A stretch of DNA of 64,000 nt from an uncultured Pseudomonadota bacterium (lineage in GTDB: Bacteria > Pseudomonadota > Gammaproteobacteria > Burkholderiales > Methylophilaceae), in the NCBI GenBank assembly GCA_903876765.1, contig CAIRBH010000025.1:1-64000 (forward strand), read 5' to 3'. Under the pieces are notes generated by a model. It was not told the origin of the DNA. It saw only the letters and a list, made by a program, of their open reading frames with translations, and searched no databases. The first letter of the stretch is position 1; each line of letters opens with the position of its first letter. This document shows, one piece after another, positions 30,529 through 39,552 of this stretch. Position numbers and translations under genes: made by a program.

Positions 30529-31272
30529 TTAAATTGGCTGTATACATTCAGCATGTATGGCTGCCAGCATTTTTAGTGGATCTATTGCCTGAGTAATAGG
30601 TCGGCCTATGACTAAATAGTTTGATCCATTTTTTAAGGCATCTCTCGGGGTGACGATGCGTGATTGGTCATCTTGACTGGCGTTGCTTGGGCGTATGCCA
30701 GGCGTCACCAAGCAAAAATCATGGCCTAATTGGGCGCGTAGCATACTCGCTTCTAGTGCAGAGCAAACAACGCCATCTAGGCCAGCCTGCTGTGTGAGTG
30801 TGGCCAGTTTTAGCACGTGGCTTGCCAAGTCTGCGCTAATGCCCACCTGATTTAAGCCCGCTTGATTCATGCTAGTGAGTACCGTGACGGCGATTAATAG
30901 CGGCTTGTGGGCAGTCTTATTAACAGCCTCATTAGCCGCTTGCATCATTTCTAGCCCGCCACTCGCATGTACATTGAGCATCCATATCCCCAAGTGACTA
31001 GCCGCTGTACAAGCTTTTGCCACTGTGTTTGGAATGTCATGGAATTTCAAATCTAAAAATACCCCAAAGTTTGCTTGCACTAATTGCTCAACAAACTTTG
31101 GGCCTTCAGCGGTAAACAGTTCTTTACCCACTTTGAGTCGGCATAAGGTGGGGTCTAATTGCCTGACTAGTTTGAGGGCACTTGTCGCATCGGCGTAGTC
31201 TAGAGCTACTATAATTTTAGGGTCGTTGATTTTAGGGTCGCAGATATTAGAGGTTAATTTAGGGGTAGTCAT
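30529..31272 (-). CDS. pyrF: Orotidine-5'-phosphate decarboxylase
   Basis: It decarboxylates OMP to UMP. The 247-residue protein has IIVALDYA near the N-terminus and the catalytic Asp-Lys signature [13 protein letters not shown] (about 85-97), with TPGIRP and the phosphate-binding VIGRPIT near the end. The N-terminus carries a small duplication (DPKINDPKI) from a 15-bp tandem repeat in the DNA (31214-31243), lengthening the tail before the first strand. It follows lapB with 3 bases between, an order common in proteobacteria. Confidence 0.97.
   Translation of the reverse strand: MTTPKLTSNICDPKINDPKIIVALDYADATSALKLVRQLDPTLCRLKVGKELFTAEGPKFVEQLVQANFGVFLDLKFHDIPNTVAKACTAASHLGIWMLNVHASGGLEMMQAANEAVNKTAHKPLLIAVTVLTSMNQAGLNQVGISADLASHVLKLATLTQQAGLDGVVCSALEASMLRAQLGHDFCLVTPGIRPSNASQDDQSRIVTPRDALKNGSNYLVIGRPITQAIDPLKMLAAIHAECIQPI
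31214..31243. repeat. 15-bp tandem duplication inside the 5' end of pyrF
   Basis: ATTTTAGGGTCGTTG is followed by ATTTTAGGGTCGCAG. The duplication is in frame and doubles the residues DPKI in the N-terminal extension of PyrF. Confidence 0.88.
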
Positions 31273-31275
31273 TAT

Positions 31276-32457
31276 TTAAACAGTAGTAGGTTCAGCAGGT
31301 AATGTTTCCCATGCGTTGCAAGCAGGGCATTGCCAATGGTGGTATTTGGCTTTAAAGCCGCATTGTTCGCAATAATAGGCGGTTTTATTACCAATGGCGT
31401 GACGAACTGCCTGTTGCATCAGTTGTGTATCATCAGTACTAGATTTTTCGGGACTTTGCTTATGATTGCTCTCTACAATTGCGCGCGCCTGCAATAGCTG
31501 GTCTAAAGTATTTAAACTAGGCTTTCTAATTAATTCATTTCTGGCTAATTTTGCCGCACTTTCAGCGCCTTTTTCAGCCAAAGTAGCTTCAAACAGTACA
31601 TTCAATAATGAGCTGAGTTTGTATGTTTGCAAATAAGTTTGCAATAACGCTAAGCCTTTGGCAGTTTGGTTTAGCGCGCGGTAACTATTGATTAATTTAG
31701 GCGCAATTAAACCTAAATATTCAGGTTTTTGAAATTCAATGCGCTTCCAAGTAGAAATAGCTGCCTGGTCATCTTCACTGTCTAGCTCTAAATCACCCAA
31801 TAAAATATTGGCGCGTACACAATTTTTATTTGCATTGAGTGCTTGTTCAAGCTCAAATCTAGCAGTATGTAAGTCGTTAGCTAATTTAGAACTCACTGCT
31901 ATTTCGCAGTAATAATGTGCTATTTCTATACGAAACGGTATGCCAGATAGACGCTCTAGCTCGGTTGCAGCTTTAATAGCACGTAGCCATTCGCGTTCAC
32001 GCACATATATTTCTAATAGTGCACGCAGTGCTGATTGACGATAACGATCGTCGTTTAGTGACTCAAATAATTCTTCAGCGCGATCTAATAGACCCGCTTT
32101 TAAATAATCTTGCGCAAGTTCTGCGGTTACTGCCAATTTTTGTTGCGGCTCAAGTTCTTTTTTGGCCAGCAAATTAAGATGTAAGTGAATGGCGCGGTCA
32201 ACCTCACCACGTTTTCTAAACAGGCTGCCTAGGGCAAAATGCAGCTCTAGGGAGTCAGTATTGGCTTGAACTGCCTCACTAAATGCCTCAATGGCTTTAT
32301 CTTGTTGATTGGTAATAAGAAAATTTAAGCCTTTGAAATAAGCGGCTGGTAAAGCGGTAGATTCTGCGAGCAGCTGCTTAAGATCTATGCGGGCAGCCAG
32401 CCAGCCTAGGCTAAAAAATAGTGGTAATACCAGTAGCCACCAGAACTCAAATTCCAT
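31276..32457 (-). CDS. lapB: Lipopolysaccharide assembly protein LapB (TPR, rubredoxin-like)
   Basis: LapB/YciM is an inner-membrane-anchored TPR protein that, with FtsH, controls LpxC turnover and so LPS synthesis. The 393-residue protein has an N-terminal membrane helix (FWWLLVLPLFFSLGWLAARID), multiple TPR helices (about 45-330) and a C-terminal rubredoxin-type metal site with CEQC and CPAC (about 364-381). The small lapA gene that usually sits between ihfB and lapB is missing: the 159-base gap to ihfB holds only a terminator. Confidence 0.95.
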   Translation of the reverse strand: MEFEFWWLLVLPLFFSLGWLAARIDLKQLLAESTALPAAYFKGLNFLITNQQDKAIEAFSEAVQANTDSLELHFALGSLFRKRGEVDRAIHLHLNLLAKKELEPQQKLAVTAELAQDYLKAGLLDRAEELFESLNDDRYRQSALRALLEIYVREREWLRAIKAATELERLSGIPFRIEIAHYYCEIAVSSKLANDLHTARFELEQALNANKNCVRANILLGDLELDSEDDQAAISTWKRIEFQKPEYLGLIAPKLINSYRALNQTAKGLALLQTYLQTYKLSSLLNVLFEATLAEKGAESAAKLARNELIRKPSLNTLDQLLQARAIVESNHKQSPEKSSTDDTQLMQQAVRHAIGNKTAYYCEQCGFKAKYHHWQCPACNAWETLPAEPTTV

Positions 32458-32561
32458 GTGGATGCACTTTGTGAGTAAGGTCTAGGTGATAAAGGTCGTT
32501 CATAGATGTGTGATTTTAACTTAATTTTAAAACTAAGTAAGATTTTCTGAGGCTAGACAAT

Positions 32562-32594
32562 AAAAAACGGCAACCATTTAAGTCGCCGTTTTTT
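32562..32594. terminator. Bidirectional rho-independent terminator between ihfB and lapB
   Basis: AAAAAACGGC (32562-32571) and GCCGTTTTTT (32585-32594) form a 10-bp stem with a 13-base loop and U-tracts on either strand. It should end the rpsA-ihfB transcript on the minus strand, so lapB probably has its own promoter. Confidence 0.85.
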
Positions 32595-32616
32595 ATTTTG
32601 CCAAAACAAACATCTT

Positions 32617-32898
32617 TTAAGCTAAATCTACCCGTTCACGTAGCTCTTTACCGGCTTTAAAATGAGGTACATGTTTTTCAGGTACTTGAACTTTGCCGCC
32701 AGTTTTAGGGTTGCGACCTAAACGAGGTGGACGATAATTTAAGCTAAAGCTGCCAAAGCCACGAATTTCAATGCGCTCACCAGTGGCAAGGTTATCAGAC
32801 ATAGCATCTAACATCGCTTTTACTGACAGCTCGGCGTCTTTCACGACTAATTGCGGGAAACGTTCCGCAAGTAGCGTGATTAGTTCAGATTTAGTCAT
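32617..32898 (-). CDS. ihfB: Integration host factor subunit beta
   Basis: It is a DNA-bending nucleoid protein that forms a heterodimer with IHF-alpha. The 93-residue protein is typical: [17 protein letters not shown] at the N-terminus, the beta-arm with [22 protein letters not shown], and the [15 protein letters not shown]-terminus. It follows rpsA by 32 bases on the same strand, the conserved rpsA-ihfB order, and is followed by a strong terminator. Confidence 0.97.
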   Translation of the reverse strand: MTKSELITLLAERFPQLVVKDAELSVKAMLDAMSDNLATGERIEIRGFGSFSLNYRPPRLGRNPKTGGKVQVPEKHVPHFKAGKELRERVDLA

Positions 32899-32930
32899 GC
32901 TTATAAGCCTTTATCTTGTCGCTAGTTAGC

Positions 32931-34448
32931 TTACTTCTTGCTATCTAATTTTGCTTTTAACAAGGCACCAAGGTTAGTTGTTCCAGCAACTGCACCATCA
33001 TCTGGCACTTTTGACGTCACTTCTTTAGTTTTAGCTGATTTGGCTTTAGGTTTGCTTTCAGATTTATCTTCTGTAGCAGATGTTGCGCCAGATGGGTCAG
33101 CAGAAAGTTGTTTCACGCCTAGTGAAATACGTTCTTTTTCTACGTCTATGGCTAAGATAACAGCTTGTAATTCATCGCCTTTTTTGAAGTTGCGTATGGC
33201 TTCCTCGCCAGTTTGCGTCCATGAAAGATCTGAAAGATGAACTAGCCCATCAATGCCACCTGGCAAACCAATAAACACGCCGAAATCAGTAATAGATTTA
33301 ATTTGACCAGCGACTTTATCGCCTTTGGCATGAGTTGCTGAGAAGTCATCCCATGGGTTAGCCTGACATTGCTTCATGCCTAATGATAAGCGGCGACGGG
33401 CTTCGTCGATTTCAAGTATCATGACTTCTACTTCATCACCTAGTTGCGCAAGTTTGCCTGGATGTATGTTTTTGTTAGTCCAATCCATTTCTGACACGTG
33501 AACTAAACCTTCAATACCTGGCTCGATTTCAACAAACGCTCCGTAGTCAGTTAAATTAGAAACTTTACCGAATAAACGTGTGCTGACTGGGTAACGGCGA
33601 GTTAAGGCAATCCATGGATCATCACCTAGTTGTTTGATCCCTAATGAAACACGATTTTTCTCTTGATCAAATTTCAAGATTTTCGCTTCAACTTCTTCAC
33701 CTACAGTTAATACTTCTGATGGGTGTTTAACACGACGCCATGCTAAGTCAGTAATATGTAGCAAACCATCAATGCCGCCTAAATCAACGAATGCGCCATA
33801 ATCAGTAATATTTTTAACAATACCTTTAACCACTGAACCTTCAGCCAGTGAACCCATCAATGCTTCACGGTCTGCACCAGCGCTAACTTCCATTACTGCG
33901 CGGCGTGAAACCACGATATTGTTGCGTTTGCGGTCAATTTTAATAACTTTTAAATCACATTCTTTGTTTTCAAATGGGGTGGTGTCTTTTACTGGACGTA
34001 CATCCACTAATGAACCAGGCAAGAAGGCCATGATGCCATTGACTGATACGCGTAGACCGCCTTTAACTTTACCACTGACAAAGCCTTTAATGATACGACC
34101 TTCGTTCATGGCATCTTCTAGATCTAGCCATGTTTCCATGCGTTTGGCTTTTTCACGTGATAGCAAGGTAGAACCAAAACCATCTTCAAGTTTTTCAATT
34201 AAGACTTTTACGAAGTCGCCCACTTTAACTTCAAGTTCACCTTGGGCGTTTTTAAATTCTTCAGCAGCGATAACGCTTTCTGATTTTAGGCCAGCGTTAA
34301 CAATAACGTGGTCTTGGTCAACAGAAATAACCTCAGCGGTGATGACTTCACCAGAGCGCATTTCTTGATGAATTAAACTTTCTTCAAAAAGCGCGGCAAA
34401 AGATTCCATTGAAGAAGATGAAGCAGTAGATTTAGAAGTAGAAGCCAT
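32931..34448 (-). CDS. rpsA: 30S ribosomal protein S1, lacking the sixth S1 domain
   Basis: S1 binds mRNA on the small ribosomal subunit and helps initiation on weakly structured or SD-poor leaders. This copy is 505 residues, against about 560 in most proteobacteria. I count five S1 domains (about 33-99, 117-183, 204-272, 290-358 and 377-446). After domain 5 the sequence goes into a Ser/Lys/Thr-rich linker and then ends in [17 protein letters not shown], which resembles the very C-terminal tail that follows domain 6 in other betaproteobacterial S1 proteins. So domain 6 appears removed while the tail is kept. The frame is intact. The gene sits in the conserved cmk-rpsA-ihfB order. Confidence 0.96.
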   Translation of the reverse strand: MASTSKSTASSSSMESFAALFEESLIHQEMRSGEVITAEVISVDQDHVIVNAGLKSESVIAAEEFKNAQGELEVKVGDFVKVLIEKLEDGFGSTLLSREKAKRMETWLDLEDAMNEGRIIKGFVSGKVKGGLRVSVNGIMAFLPGSLVDVRPVKDTTPFENKECDLKVIKIDRKRNNIVVSRRAVMEVSAGADREALMGSLAEGSVVKGIVKNITDYGAFVDLGGIDGLLHITDLAWRRVKHPSEVLTVGEEVEAKILKFDQEKNRVSLGIKQLGDDPWIALTRRYPVSTRLFGKVSNLTDYGAFVEIEPGIEGLVHVSEMDWTNKNIHPGKLAQLGDEVEVMILEIDEARRRLSLGMKQCQANPWDDFSATHAKGDKVAGQIKSITDFGVFIGLPGGIDGLVHLSDLSWTQTGEEAIRNFKKGDELQAVILAIDVEKERISLGVKQLSADPSGATSATEDKSESKPKAKSAKTKEVTSKVPDDGAVAGTTNLGALLKAKLDSKK

Positions 34449-34472
34449 TAAATAAAATTACCTAAGAATAAT

Positions 34473-34488
34473 CCCACCTAGCAGTGGG
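34473..34488 (-). promoter_or_regulatory. Hairpin in the rpsA leader (possible autoregulatory element)
   Basis: CCCAC (34473-34477) pairs with GTGGG (34484-34488) around a 6-base loop, 25 bases before the rpsA start codon on the minus strand. The start lacks a strong Shine-Dalgarno sequence (only AGG far upstream). In E. coli the rpsA leader is a hairpin-rich, SD-poor autoregulated initiation region; a similar role here is inference from position. Confidence 0.35.
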
Positions 34489-34612
34489 TTGATTAAAAAA
34501 ACTGCGGATTAATGTAATGCGCAGACGAAAAAAATTCACTAAATTTCAAAGAATAGAATTATAACTAAAACATTGAAAAATAAAAGACTATTTACATAAT
34601 TTAGCCTGAAAA

Positions 34613-35296
34613 TTATATAAATCGTTGATATTTTTCTAAAACAAAGCGTACTGCTTGAAAAATCGTTAAATTATCGGTTTCTAACAAGACCCCATCATCG
34701 GCCATGATGAGGGGGGAGCTAGCTCTATTTTGATCTCTTGCGTCACGCTCTAGCAGGTCTTGCAGGATGTCATCATAGTTAGCCGCTTGTTTTTTATTGA
34801 TGAGCTGCTGGTAGCGACGCGAAGCGCGCACTTCGGTTGTGGCCGTTAAAAAAACCTTTAACTGTGCATTCGGGAAAATCACTGTCCCCATGTCGCGTCC
34901 ATCTGCCACCAGTCCTGGGGCCTTACAAAATCCATGCTGGATTTCAATCAGCGCTTGTCGTAGCGATGCATGCACGGCAACTTGTGAAGCGCCTTTACCT
35001 ATCGCTTCAGTGCGAATGTCGTTAGTGACATCTTGATGGTTCAGAAAAATTTGCTCATGCTCAAACGCTATCAGTAAACTTTTTGCACATAGCGCCACTG
35101 CTGCTGCGTCTGACCAAGCAATTTTTTGCTGTTGGCTGGCAAGGGCTACGATGCGGTACAAGGCGCCAGAATCCAAATAATGAAAGCCTAGTTCAGTGGC
35201 AACTAATTGAGCTACTGTGCCCTTGCCAGAGGCTGATGGACCATCTATGGCAATTACAGGGATTAAAGACTGGGGCTTAGGGCTTAGGGCGGTCAT
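34613..35296 (-). CDS. cmk: Cytidylate kinase
   Basis: It phosphorylates CMP/dCMP. The 227-residue protein has the P-loop [12 protein letters not shown] (about 20-31), [10 protein letters not shown], and the CMP-binding [11 protein letters not shown] segment. The N-terminal extension (about 12 residues before VIAIDG) is encoded in part by a 7-bp repeat GGGCTTA (35274-35291 region). Its start overlaps the aroA stop by ATGA, so translation of tyrA-aroA-cmk is likely coupled. rpsA follows 164 bases downstream. Confidence 0.97.
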   Translation of the reverse strand: MTALSPKPQSLIPVIAIDGPSASGKGTVAQLVATELGFHYLDSGALYRIVALASQQQKIAWSDAAAVALCAKSLLIAFEHEQIFLNHQDVTNDIRTEAIGKGASQVAVHASLRQALIEIQHGFCKAPGLVADGRDMGTVIFPNAQLKVFLTATTEVRASRRYQQLINKKQAANYDDILQDLLERDARDQNRASSPLIMADDGVLLETDNLTIFQAVRFVLEKYQRFI

Positions 35297-36576
35297 GCTT
35301 GAGTAATTTTTTGAAATTCTAAAAAGTAATCGGGGAAAGTTTTATTGACGCATTTGGGATCATTAATGGTGATAGGCACGCCGCCCAAACTCACTAAAGA
35401 AAAGCACATTGCCATGCGGTGGTCATCGTAAGTATCTATCACGGCATTGGCGATTAATGTGGCTGGCGGCGTGATTTGAATAAAATCTGCGCCTTCAACC
35501 ACCAGTGCGCCCAGCTTGCGCAGTTCGGCTGCCATAGCTGTCAGCCTGTCAGTTTCTTTGACACGCCAGCTGGCAATGTTTTTCAGGGTCGTTGTACCAT
35601 CGGCAAATAAAGCCATGATAGCTAAGGTCATTGCTGCGTCAGGCATGTGGTTACAGTCTAAGTCTATCGCTTTAATTTTAGCGGCTTTGTGTGCGGTAAT
35701 GTTATTTTGCCCATATTCAATCCGTCCACCCATCAAAGCCAGCGCGTCAGCAAAGCGCACGTCACCTTGTATACTTTGTTGACCTATGCCGTCGACACAC
35801 ACTTCGCCGCCTATCACCCCCGCCGCCAAGAAATACGAGGCACTGGAGGCATCTCCTTCAACAAACATTTCATGAGGGCTAATGTATTGGCTGTTGGCCA
35901 CTATGCTAAAGCTTTGCCAGCCATCACGCTGAACGACTACGCCAAACTTAGCCATGAGGTTGAGGGTAATTTCGATATAGGGTTTTGAGATTAATTCCCC
36001 TATAACTTCAATGCGTGCGTGCTGATTGGTGAGCGGTAGCGCCATGAGTAGGGCGGTTAAAAATTGGCTAGAAACATCGCCACGTATTTGTATGGGTTTG
36101 CTTAAATCAGGTTTGGCAGGTGAGATTTTTAAGGGGGGGAAGCCGATATTCGCTAAGTAGTCAATATGAGCACCTGCTTGAACTAGCGCGTTTACTAGGT
36201 CGGCTATGGGCCGTTCGTGCATACGAGCCACCCCTGATAACTGATAATGGCCATTAGAAAAAGCCAGTGCAGCAGTCAGCGGCCTAAATGCAGTGCCGGC
36301 ATTGCCGAGCAGTAAATCAGCATTTTTATTCGGAAAGTTAGCAGCGCAACCCGTCACACGCCAAGCACTTTCTGCAAACTGCGTTAATTGAACGCCCAGT
36401 TTTTCTAGGGCTTCCAACATACGCGAAGTATCGTCAGAAGCCAGTAAGTCACGAATCTCGGTAGTGCCCGTTGCTAGCGCCGCCAGCAATAAAGTACGGT
36501 TAGAAATGCTTTTAGAGCCAGGCAAGGTGATGCGACCATGAGCTTGGCTAGCGGGGGGCAGATTGATTTGTTCCAT
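35293..36576 (-). CDS. aroA: 3-phosphoshikimate 1-carboxyvinyltransferase (EPSP synthase)
   Basis: It joins shikimate 3-phosphate and PEP in the shikimate pathway. The 427-residue protein shows the class I signatures [18 protein letters not shown] near the N-terminus, [11 protein letters not shown] and the [12 protein letters not shown] motif, and [20 protein letters not shown]. It lies between tyrA and cmk on the same strand, the conserved betaproteobacterial order. A 16-bp tandem duplication separates it from tyrA. Confidence 0.98.
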   Translation of the reverse strand: MEQINLPPASQAHGRITLPGSKSISNRTLLLAALATGTTEIRDLLASDDTSRMLEALEKLGVQLTQFAESAWRVTGCAANFPNKNADLLLGNAGTAFRPLTAALAFSNGHYQLSGVARMHERPIADLVNALVQAGAHIDYLANIGFPPLKISPAKPDLSKPIQIRGDVSSQFLTALLMALPLTNQHARIEVIGELISKPYIEITLNLMAKFGVVVQRDGWQSFSIVANSQYISPHEMFVEGDASSASYFLAAGVIGGEVCVDGIGQQSIQGDVRFADALALMGGRIEYGQNNITAHKAAKIKAIDLDCNHMPDAAMTLAIMALFADGTTTLKNIASWRVKETDRLTAMAAELRKLGALVVEGADFIQITPPATLIANAVIDTYDDHRMAMCFSLVSLGGVPITINDPKCVNKTFPDYFLEFQKITQA

Positions 36577-36580
36577 TTTA

Positions 36581-36612
36581 TTTCTTTTTAATTGTTTTTC
36601 TTTTTAATCGTT
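36581..36612. repeat. 16-bp tandem duplication between tyrA and aroA
   Basis: TTTCTTTTTAATTGTT is followed by TTTCTTTTTAATCGTT (15 of 16 identical). It fills most of the 43-base gap between the tyrA stop and the aroA start and overlaps the expected ribosome-binding region of aroA on the minus strand (AAAAAGAAA runs). Confidence 0.9.
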
Positions 36613-36619
36613 TGATAGA

Positions 36620-37483
36620 CTAGCTTTTTGATTTTGCCCAAGCATTGCGGGCGGTGCTAGCTTGCTCAAACAAGGCTTCTAGCGCTTGCCCGTCTTCAAG
36701 CTCAATGAGTTTTTTGAGCATGGATAATTCAGCTTGGTAGGCAGTTAATTCATTGAGTATGGCGTTTTTGTTGGCTAGGCTAATGTCTCGCCACATTTCA
36801 GGATGGCTTCCGGCAATGCGGGTAAAGTCCCTAAAACCGCTGGCCGCAAAGCTAAAAAGTTGTTCTGCATCGGCTCTTGCCGCAATTTCATGAACTAAAG
36901 CAAAGGCGAGTAGGTGTGGCAAATGGCTGACCGCAGCAAAAATACTATCATGGGTTTGCGCTGACATTGCACTCAGCTTTGCTCCGCAGCCAGTCCAGAA
37001 TTGTTCAACCATGGCCACTGCCTCTGGTTTAGTTTCTGGGCTGGGGGTGAGTACAACCGTTTTACCCAGAAACAAGTCAGCCATGGCTGCGGTCACGCCG
37101 CTTTTCTCAGCTCCAGCAATGGGGTGGCCGCCAACAAATTGACTGAACTGATCGCCCAGCACTTTTCTTGCGGCAGTTAAGACGTCGCCTTTAGTGCTGC
37201 CAGCATCAGTGATCACGGTATTCATGTTTAAGTGTGGTTGAATGGTTGCCAAAATAGCCGGTGTTTGTGCCACTGGCGCGGCAATCAATAGCATATCAGC
37301 CTCTTGTAATGCCTCTGCAATGTCGCAACTGGCCAAGTCTATCACGCCTAAATCTAGCGCGGTTTGCAAGCTTTGTTGAGTGCGACCCATGCCTACAATT
37401 TGCACGCCAGGCCGCGCTTTTTTAAAGGCAAGCGCAGCTGAGCCACCAATTAAACCGACCCCAAAAATGACAATTTTTTTCAA
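36620..37483 (-). CDS. tyrA: Prephenate dehydrogenase
   Basis: It oxidatively decarboxylates prephenate to 4-hydroxyphenylpyruvate for tyrosine. The 287-residue monofunctional enzyme begins with the Rossmann motif FGVGLIGGSAALA (about 7-19) and has the conserved FVGGHPIAGAEKSG segment and the HDSIFAAVSHLPHLLAFAL region with catalytic histidines. The start is a TTG; no in-frame ATG precedes it. It heads the tyrA-aroA-cmk run. Confidence 0.96.
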   Translation of the reverse strand: MKKIVIFGVGLIGGSAALAFKKARPGVQIVGMGRTQQSLQTALDLGVIDLASCDIAEALQEADMLLIAAPVAQTPAILATIQPHLNMNTVITDAGSTKGDVLTAARKVLGDQFSQFVGGHPIAGAEKSGVTAAMADLFLGKTVVLTPSPETKPEAVAMVEQFWTGCGAKLSAMSAQTHDSIFAAVSHLPHLLAFALVHEIAARADAEQLFSFAASGFRDFTRIAGSHPEMWRDISLANKNAILNELTAYQAELSMLKKLIELEDGQALEALFEQASTARNAWAKSKS

Positions 37484-37578
37484 TTTATACCGCTTTGTTT
37501 TGTTAACAGCTTGGATTGTAGCATCCTTAGAATTAAGCGGCAGAAGCTGTGCTGGTTTTTTTCAGAACCAATGATGCG

Positions 37579-38304
37579 CTAATTGCTTTGCCATACGCCG
37601 TCAATTAATTTTTCTAAGGGCTTATAGTTCTGTTTATAAGCCATTTTTTGACTGTCTTTTATCCAGTAGCCAAGGTAGAGATAGGCGAGATTTAACGACT
37701 TAGCCCAGTCAATTTGCCATAATACGTTGTAAGTACCTAAGCTGGTCTTGCTATCGCTGGTGCTATAAAAAGTATAAACCGCTGATATACCATCTAAAAC
37801 GACATCAATCACGCTGACCATCTTCAGCTCTTCGCCTTCTCTAAATTCAACCAATACACTGTCAACATTGGTTTGGCATAAAAAGTTGCGATATTGCTCG
37901 GCATCATCCTGCTCATATTCTTGCTGCTGATTGGCGTGTCTGGCTTTTTGATAGGCAGCGTACAGCGCATAATGCTCCTCGTGAAATGTCACTGGTAAAA
38001 TGGCTGTGCTGAGATTGTTATGCTGCTGGTAAGCGCGTTTTTGACTGCGGTTAGGCCTAAATTCCCGCAGCATAATTCTAACGGGCACACATTCATGGCA
38101 GTGCTCACAATGCGGCCGATAGGCGAATTTACCACTACGCCGAAAGCCTTGCTGTATCAGCCCGCTGTAGACATTTTTATCAATTAAGTGCTGTGGTGAG
38201 GCGATTAAGCTTTGTGCCAGCTTATTCGGCAAGTAGCCACAGTGATAGCCTGTGGTCACGTAAAATTGCAGCTTGTGTAAAGCGGGTTCGCTAGCGATGG
38301 TCAT
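37579..38304 (-). CDS. bpt: Aspartate/glutamate leucyltransferase (Bpt; arginyltransferase-like)
   Basis: It transfers leucine from Leu-tRNA to N-terminal Asp/Glu of proteins, marking them for ClpS-ClpAP degradation. The protein of about 241 residues has the N-terminal CxxC pair (PHCEHC) and GFRRSGKFAYRPHC, and the GNAT-like DVVLDGISAVYTFYSTSD and LGTYNVLWQIDWAK segments. I moved the start to the ATG at 38304; the listed TTG two codons earlier is less likely. It overlaps the end of aat by 14 bases, giving an aat-bpt pair of N-degron enzymes. Confidence 0.94.
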   Translation of the reverse strand: MTIASEPALHKLQFYVTTGYHCGYLPNKLAQSLIASPQHLIDKNVYSGLIQQGFRRSGKFAYRPHCEHCHECVPVRIMLREFRPNRSQKRAYQQHNNLSTAILPVTFHEEHYALYAAYQKARHANQQQEYEQDDAEQYRNFLCQTNVDSVLVEFREGEELKMVSVIDVVLDGISAVYTFYSTSDSKTSLGTYNVLWQIDWAKSLNLAYLYLGYWIKDSQKMAYKQNYKPLEKLIDGVWQSN

Positions 38305-38995
38305 GTTCAAATTCTATCAGTGTTGCTAGTTTTTGCATGAATATGGCGCTTGGAATTTCACGGCCACCAAAACTGCTGAGCAAGGGCGTTTTCATTTGGC
38401 AGTCTATCATTGCTATGCCTCGATGTTGCAGATGGGCGACCAGCGCGACAAAAGCAACTTTAGAAGCATCACTAACATGATGAAACATGCTTTCGCCATA
38501 AAACATATTGCCAATATTCACGCCGTAGCAACCACCTACCAATACATTATCTAGCCAAGCTTCAGCGCAGATGGCATGGCCAGACTCAAACAGAGCGCAG
38601 TATGTGTTAATCATCTGTGTGCTAAGCCAAGTGCCAGCTTGACCTTGTCGCTTGGCTTGGCTGCAAGCCGTGATGACTGCCCGAAACGAGCTATTAAAGC
38701 GTATTTCAAAAGCTTGTTTTTTTAGGGTTTTTTTGAGTGAGCTCGAAATTTTTAATTCGTCTGGAAAAAGCACCATGCGTGGGTTGGGGCTCCACCACAT
38801 GATAGGATCGCCCTCGCTGAACCAAGGGAATATGCCCAGTCGATAAGCCTTTAAAAGTCGTGCGCTAGATAAATCACCGCCGATGGCGATTAATCCATTG
38901 GGTTCGGTTAAGGCATTAGATAATGCGGGGAATTCGCAATCGCCATCTATGCTTGCGACTCGTCCATTAGGTAATTGATAGTAAGCGTGGCTCAT
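38291..38995 (-). CDS. aat: Leucyl/phenylalanyl-tRNA--protein transferase
   Basis: It adds Leu or Phe to N-terminal Arg/Lys residues, creating N-degrons for ClpS. From the ATG at 38995 the protein is 234 residues, exactly the E. coli length; the longer frame adds 11 doubtful residues. Seen: GLIAIGGDLS near the N-terminus, the RLGIFPWFSEGDPIMWWSPNPR signature region and GGCYGVNIGNMFYGESMFH. It is translated together with bpt by overlap. Confidence 0.96.
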   Translation of the reverse strand: MSHAYYQLPNGRVASIDGDCEFPALSNALTEPNGLIAIGGDLSSARLLKAYRLGIFPWFSEGDPIMWWSPNPRMVLFPDELKISSSLKKTLKKQAFEIRFNSSFRAVITACSQAKRQGQAGTWLSTQMINTYCALFESGHAICAEAWLDNVLVGGCYGVNIGNMFYGESMFHHVSDASKVAFVALVAHLQHRGIAMIDCQMKTPLLSSFGGREIPSAIFMQKLATLIEFEHDHR

Positions 38996-39105
38996 TAAGC
39001 TATATTCACATTGCAAAAAGTTGCGCAATCAATCTGATTATACTGCACGTATAATGGTGCGGTAGCCATTAAGCAATCAAATGCTTTTCATTAATAAGGA
39101 TAATC

Positions 39106-39456
39106 ATGCCATATATCATCTTAAAATATTTAATCACAGCGGGCGTGGTTGTGCTAGTTTCTGAGTTTGCTAAACGCAGTGATAAGCTGGGTGGGTTGAT
39201 TGCTGCCTTGCCTTTGGTCACCGTGCTCACCCTAATTTGGCTGTATCTTGAGCATCAGCCGACCAGTAAAATTGCCAATCATGCTTACTACACATTTTGG
39301 TATGTGCTGCCTACCTTGCCTATGTTTTTACTTTTTCCTTATTTATTGCCTAAGTGGGGCTTTGTCTTGAGCTTGGCTAGTTGTGTGATATTCACCTTGC
39401 TGGTATTTTTGCTATTTGCCCAAGTCATGAAACCATTTGGCGTAGACTTGTTATAA
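39106..39456 (+). CDS. DUF3147-family small membrane protein
   Basis: It is a 116-residue integral membrane protein with about four hydrophobic helices (residues 3-20, 28-47, 60-83 and 88-106). The EFAKRSDKLGGLIAALPLVT motif between the first two helices is typical of DUF3147, a family without assigned function. It is preceded by AAGGATAATC, the same ribosome-binding site as kdsA. It stands between divergent aat and the downstream YgiQ gene. Confidence 0.82.
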   Translation: MPYIILKYLITAGVVVLVSEFAKRSDKLGGLIAALPLVTVLTLIWLYLEHQPTSKIANHAYYTFWYVLPTLPMFLLFPYLLPKWGFVLSLASCVIFTLLVFLLFAQVMKPFGVDLL

Positions 39457-39552
39457 GTAGGGTTAATGCCATGCAAAATTTTTCAAAAAAATCATCTTAA
39501 TCATACAATTAGCGCGTAAAATGCGCCTACTTTATCGTTTGTAGCGGATATT

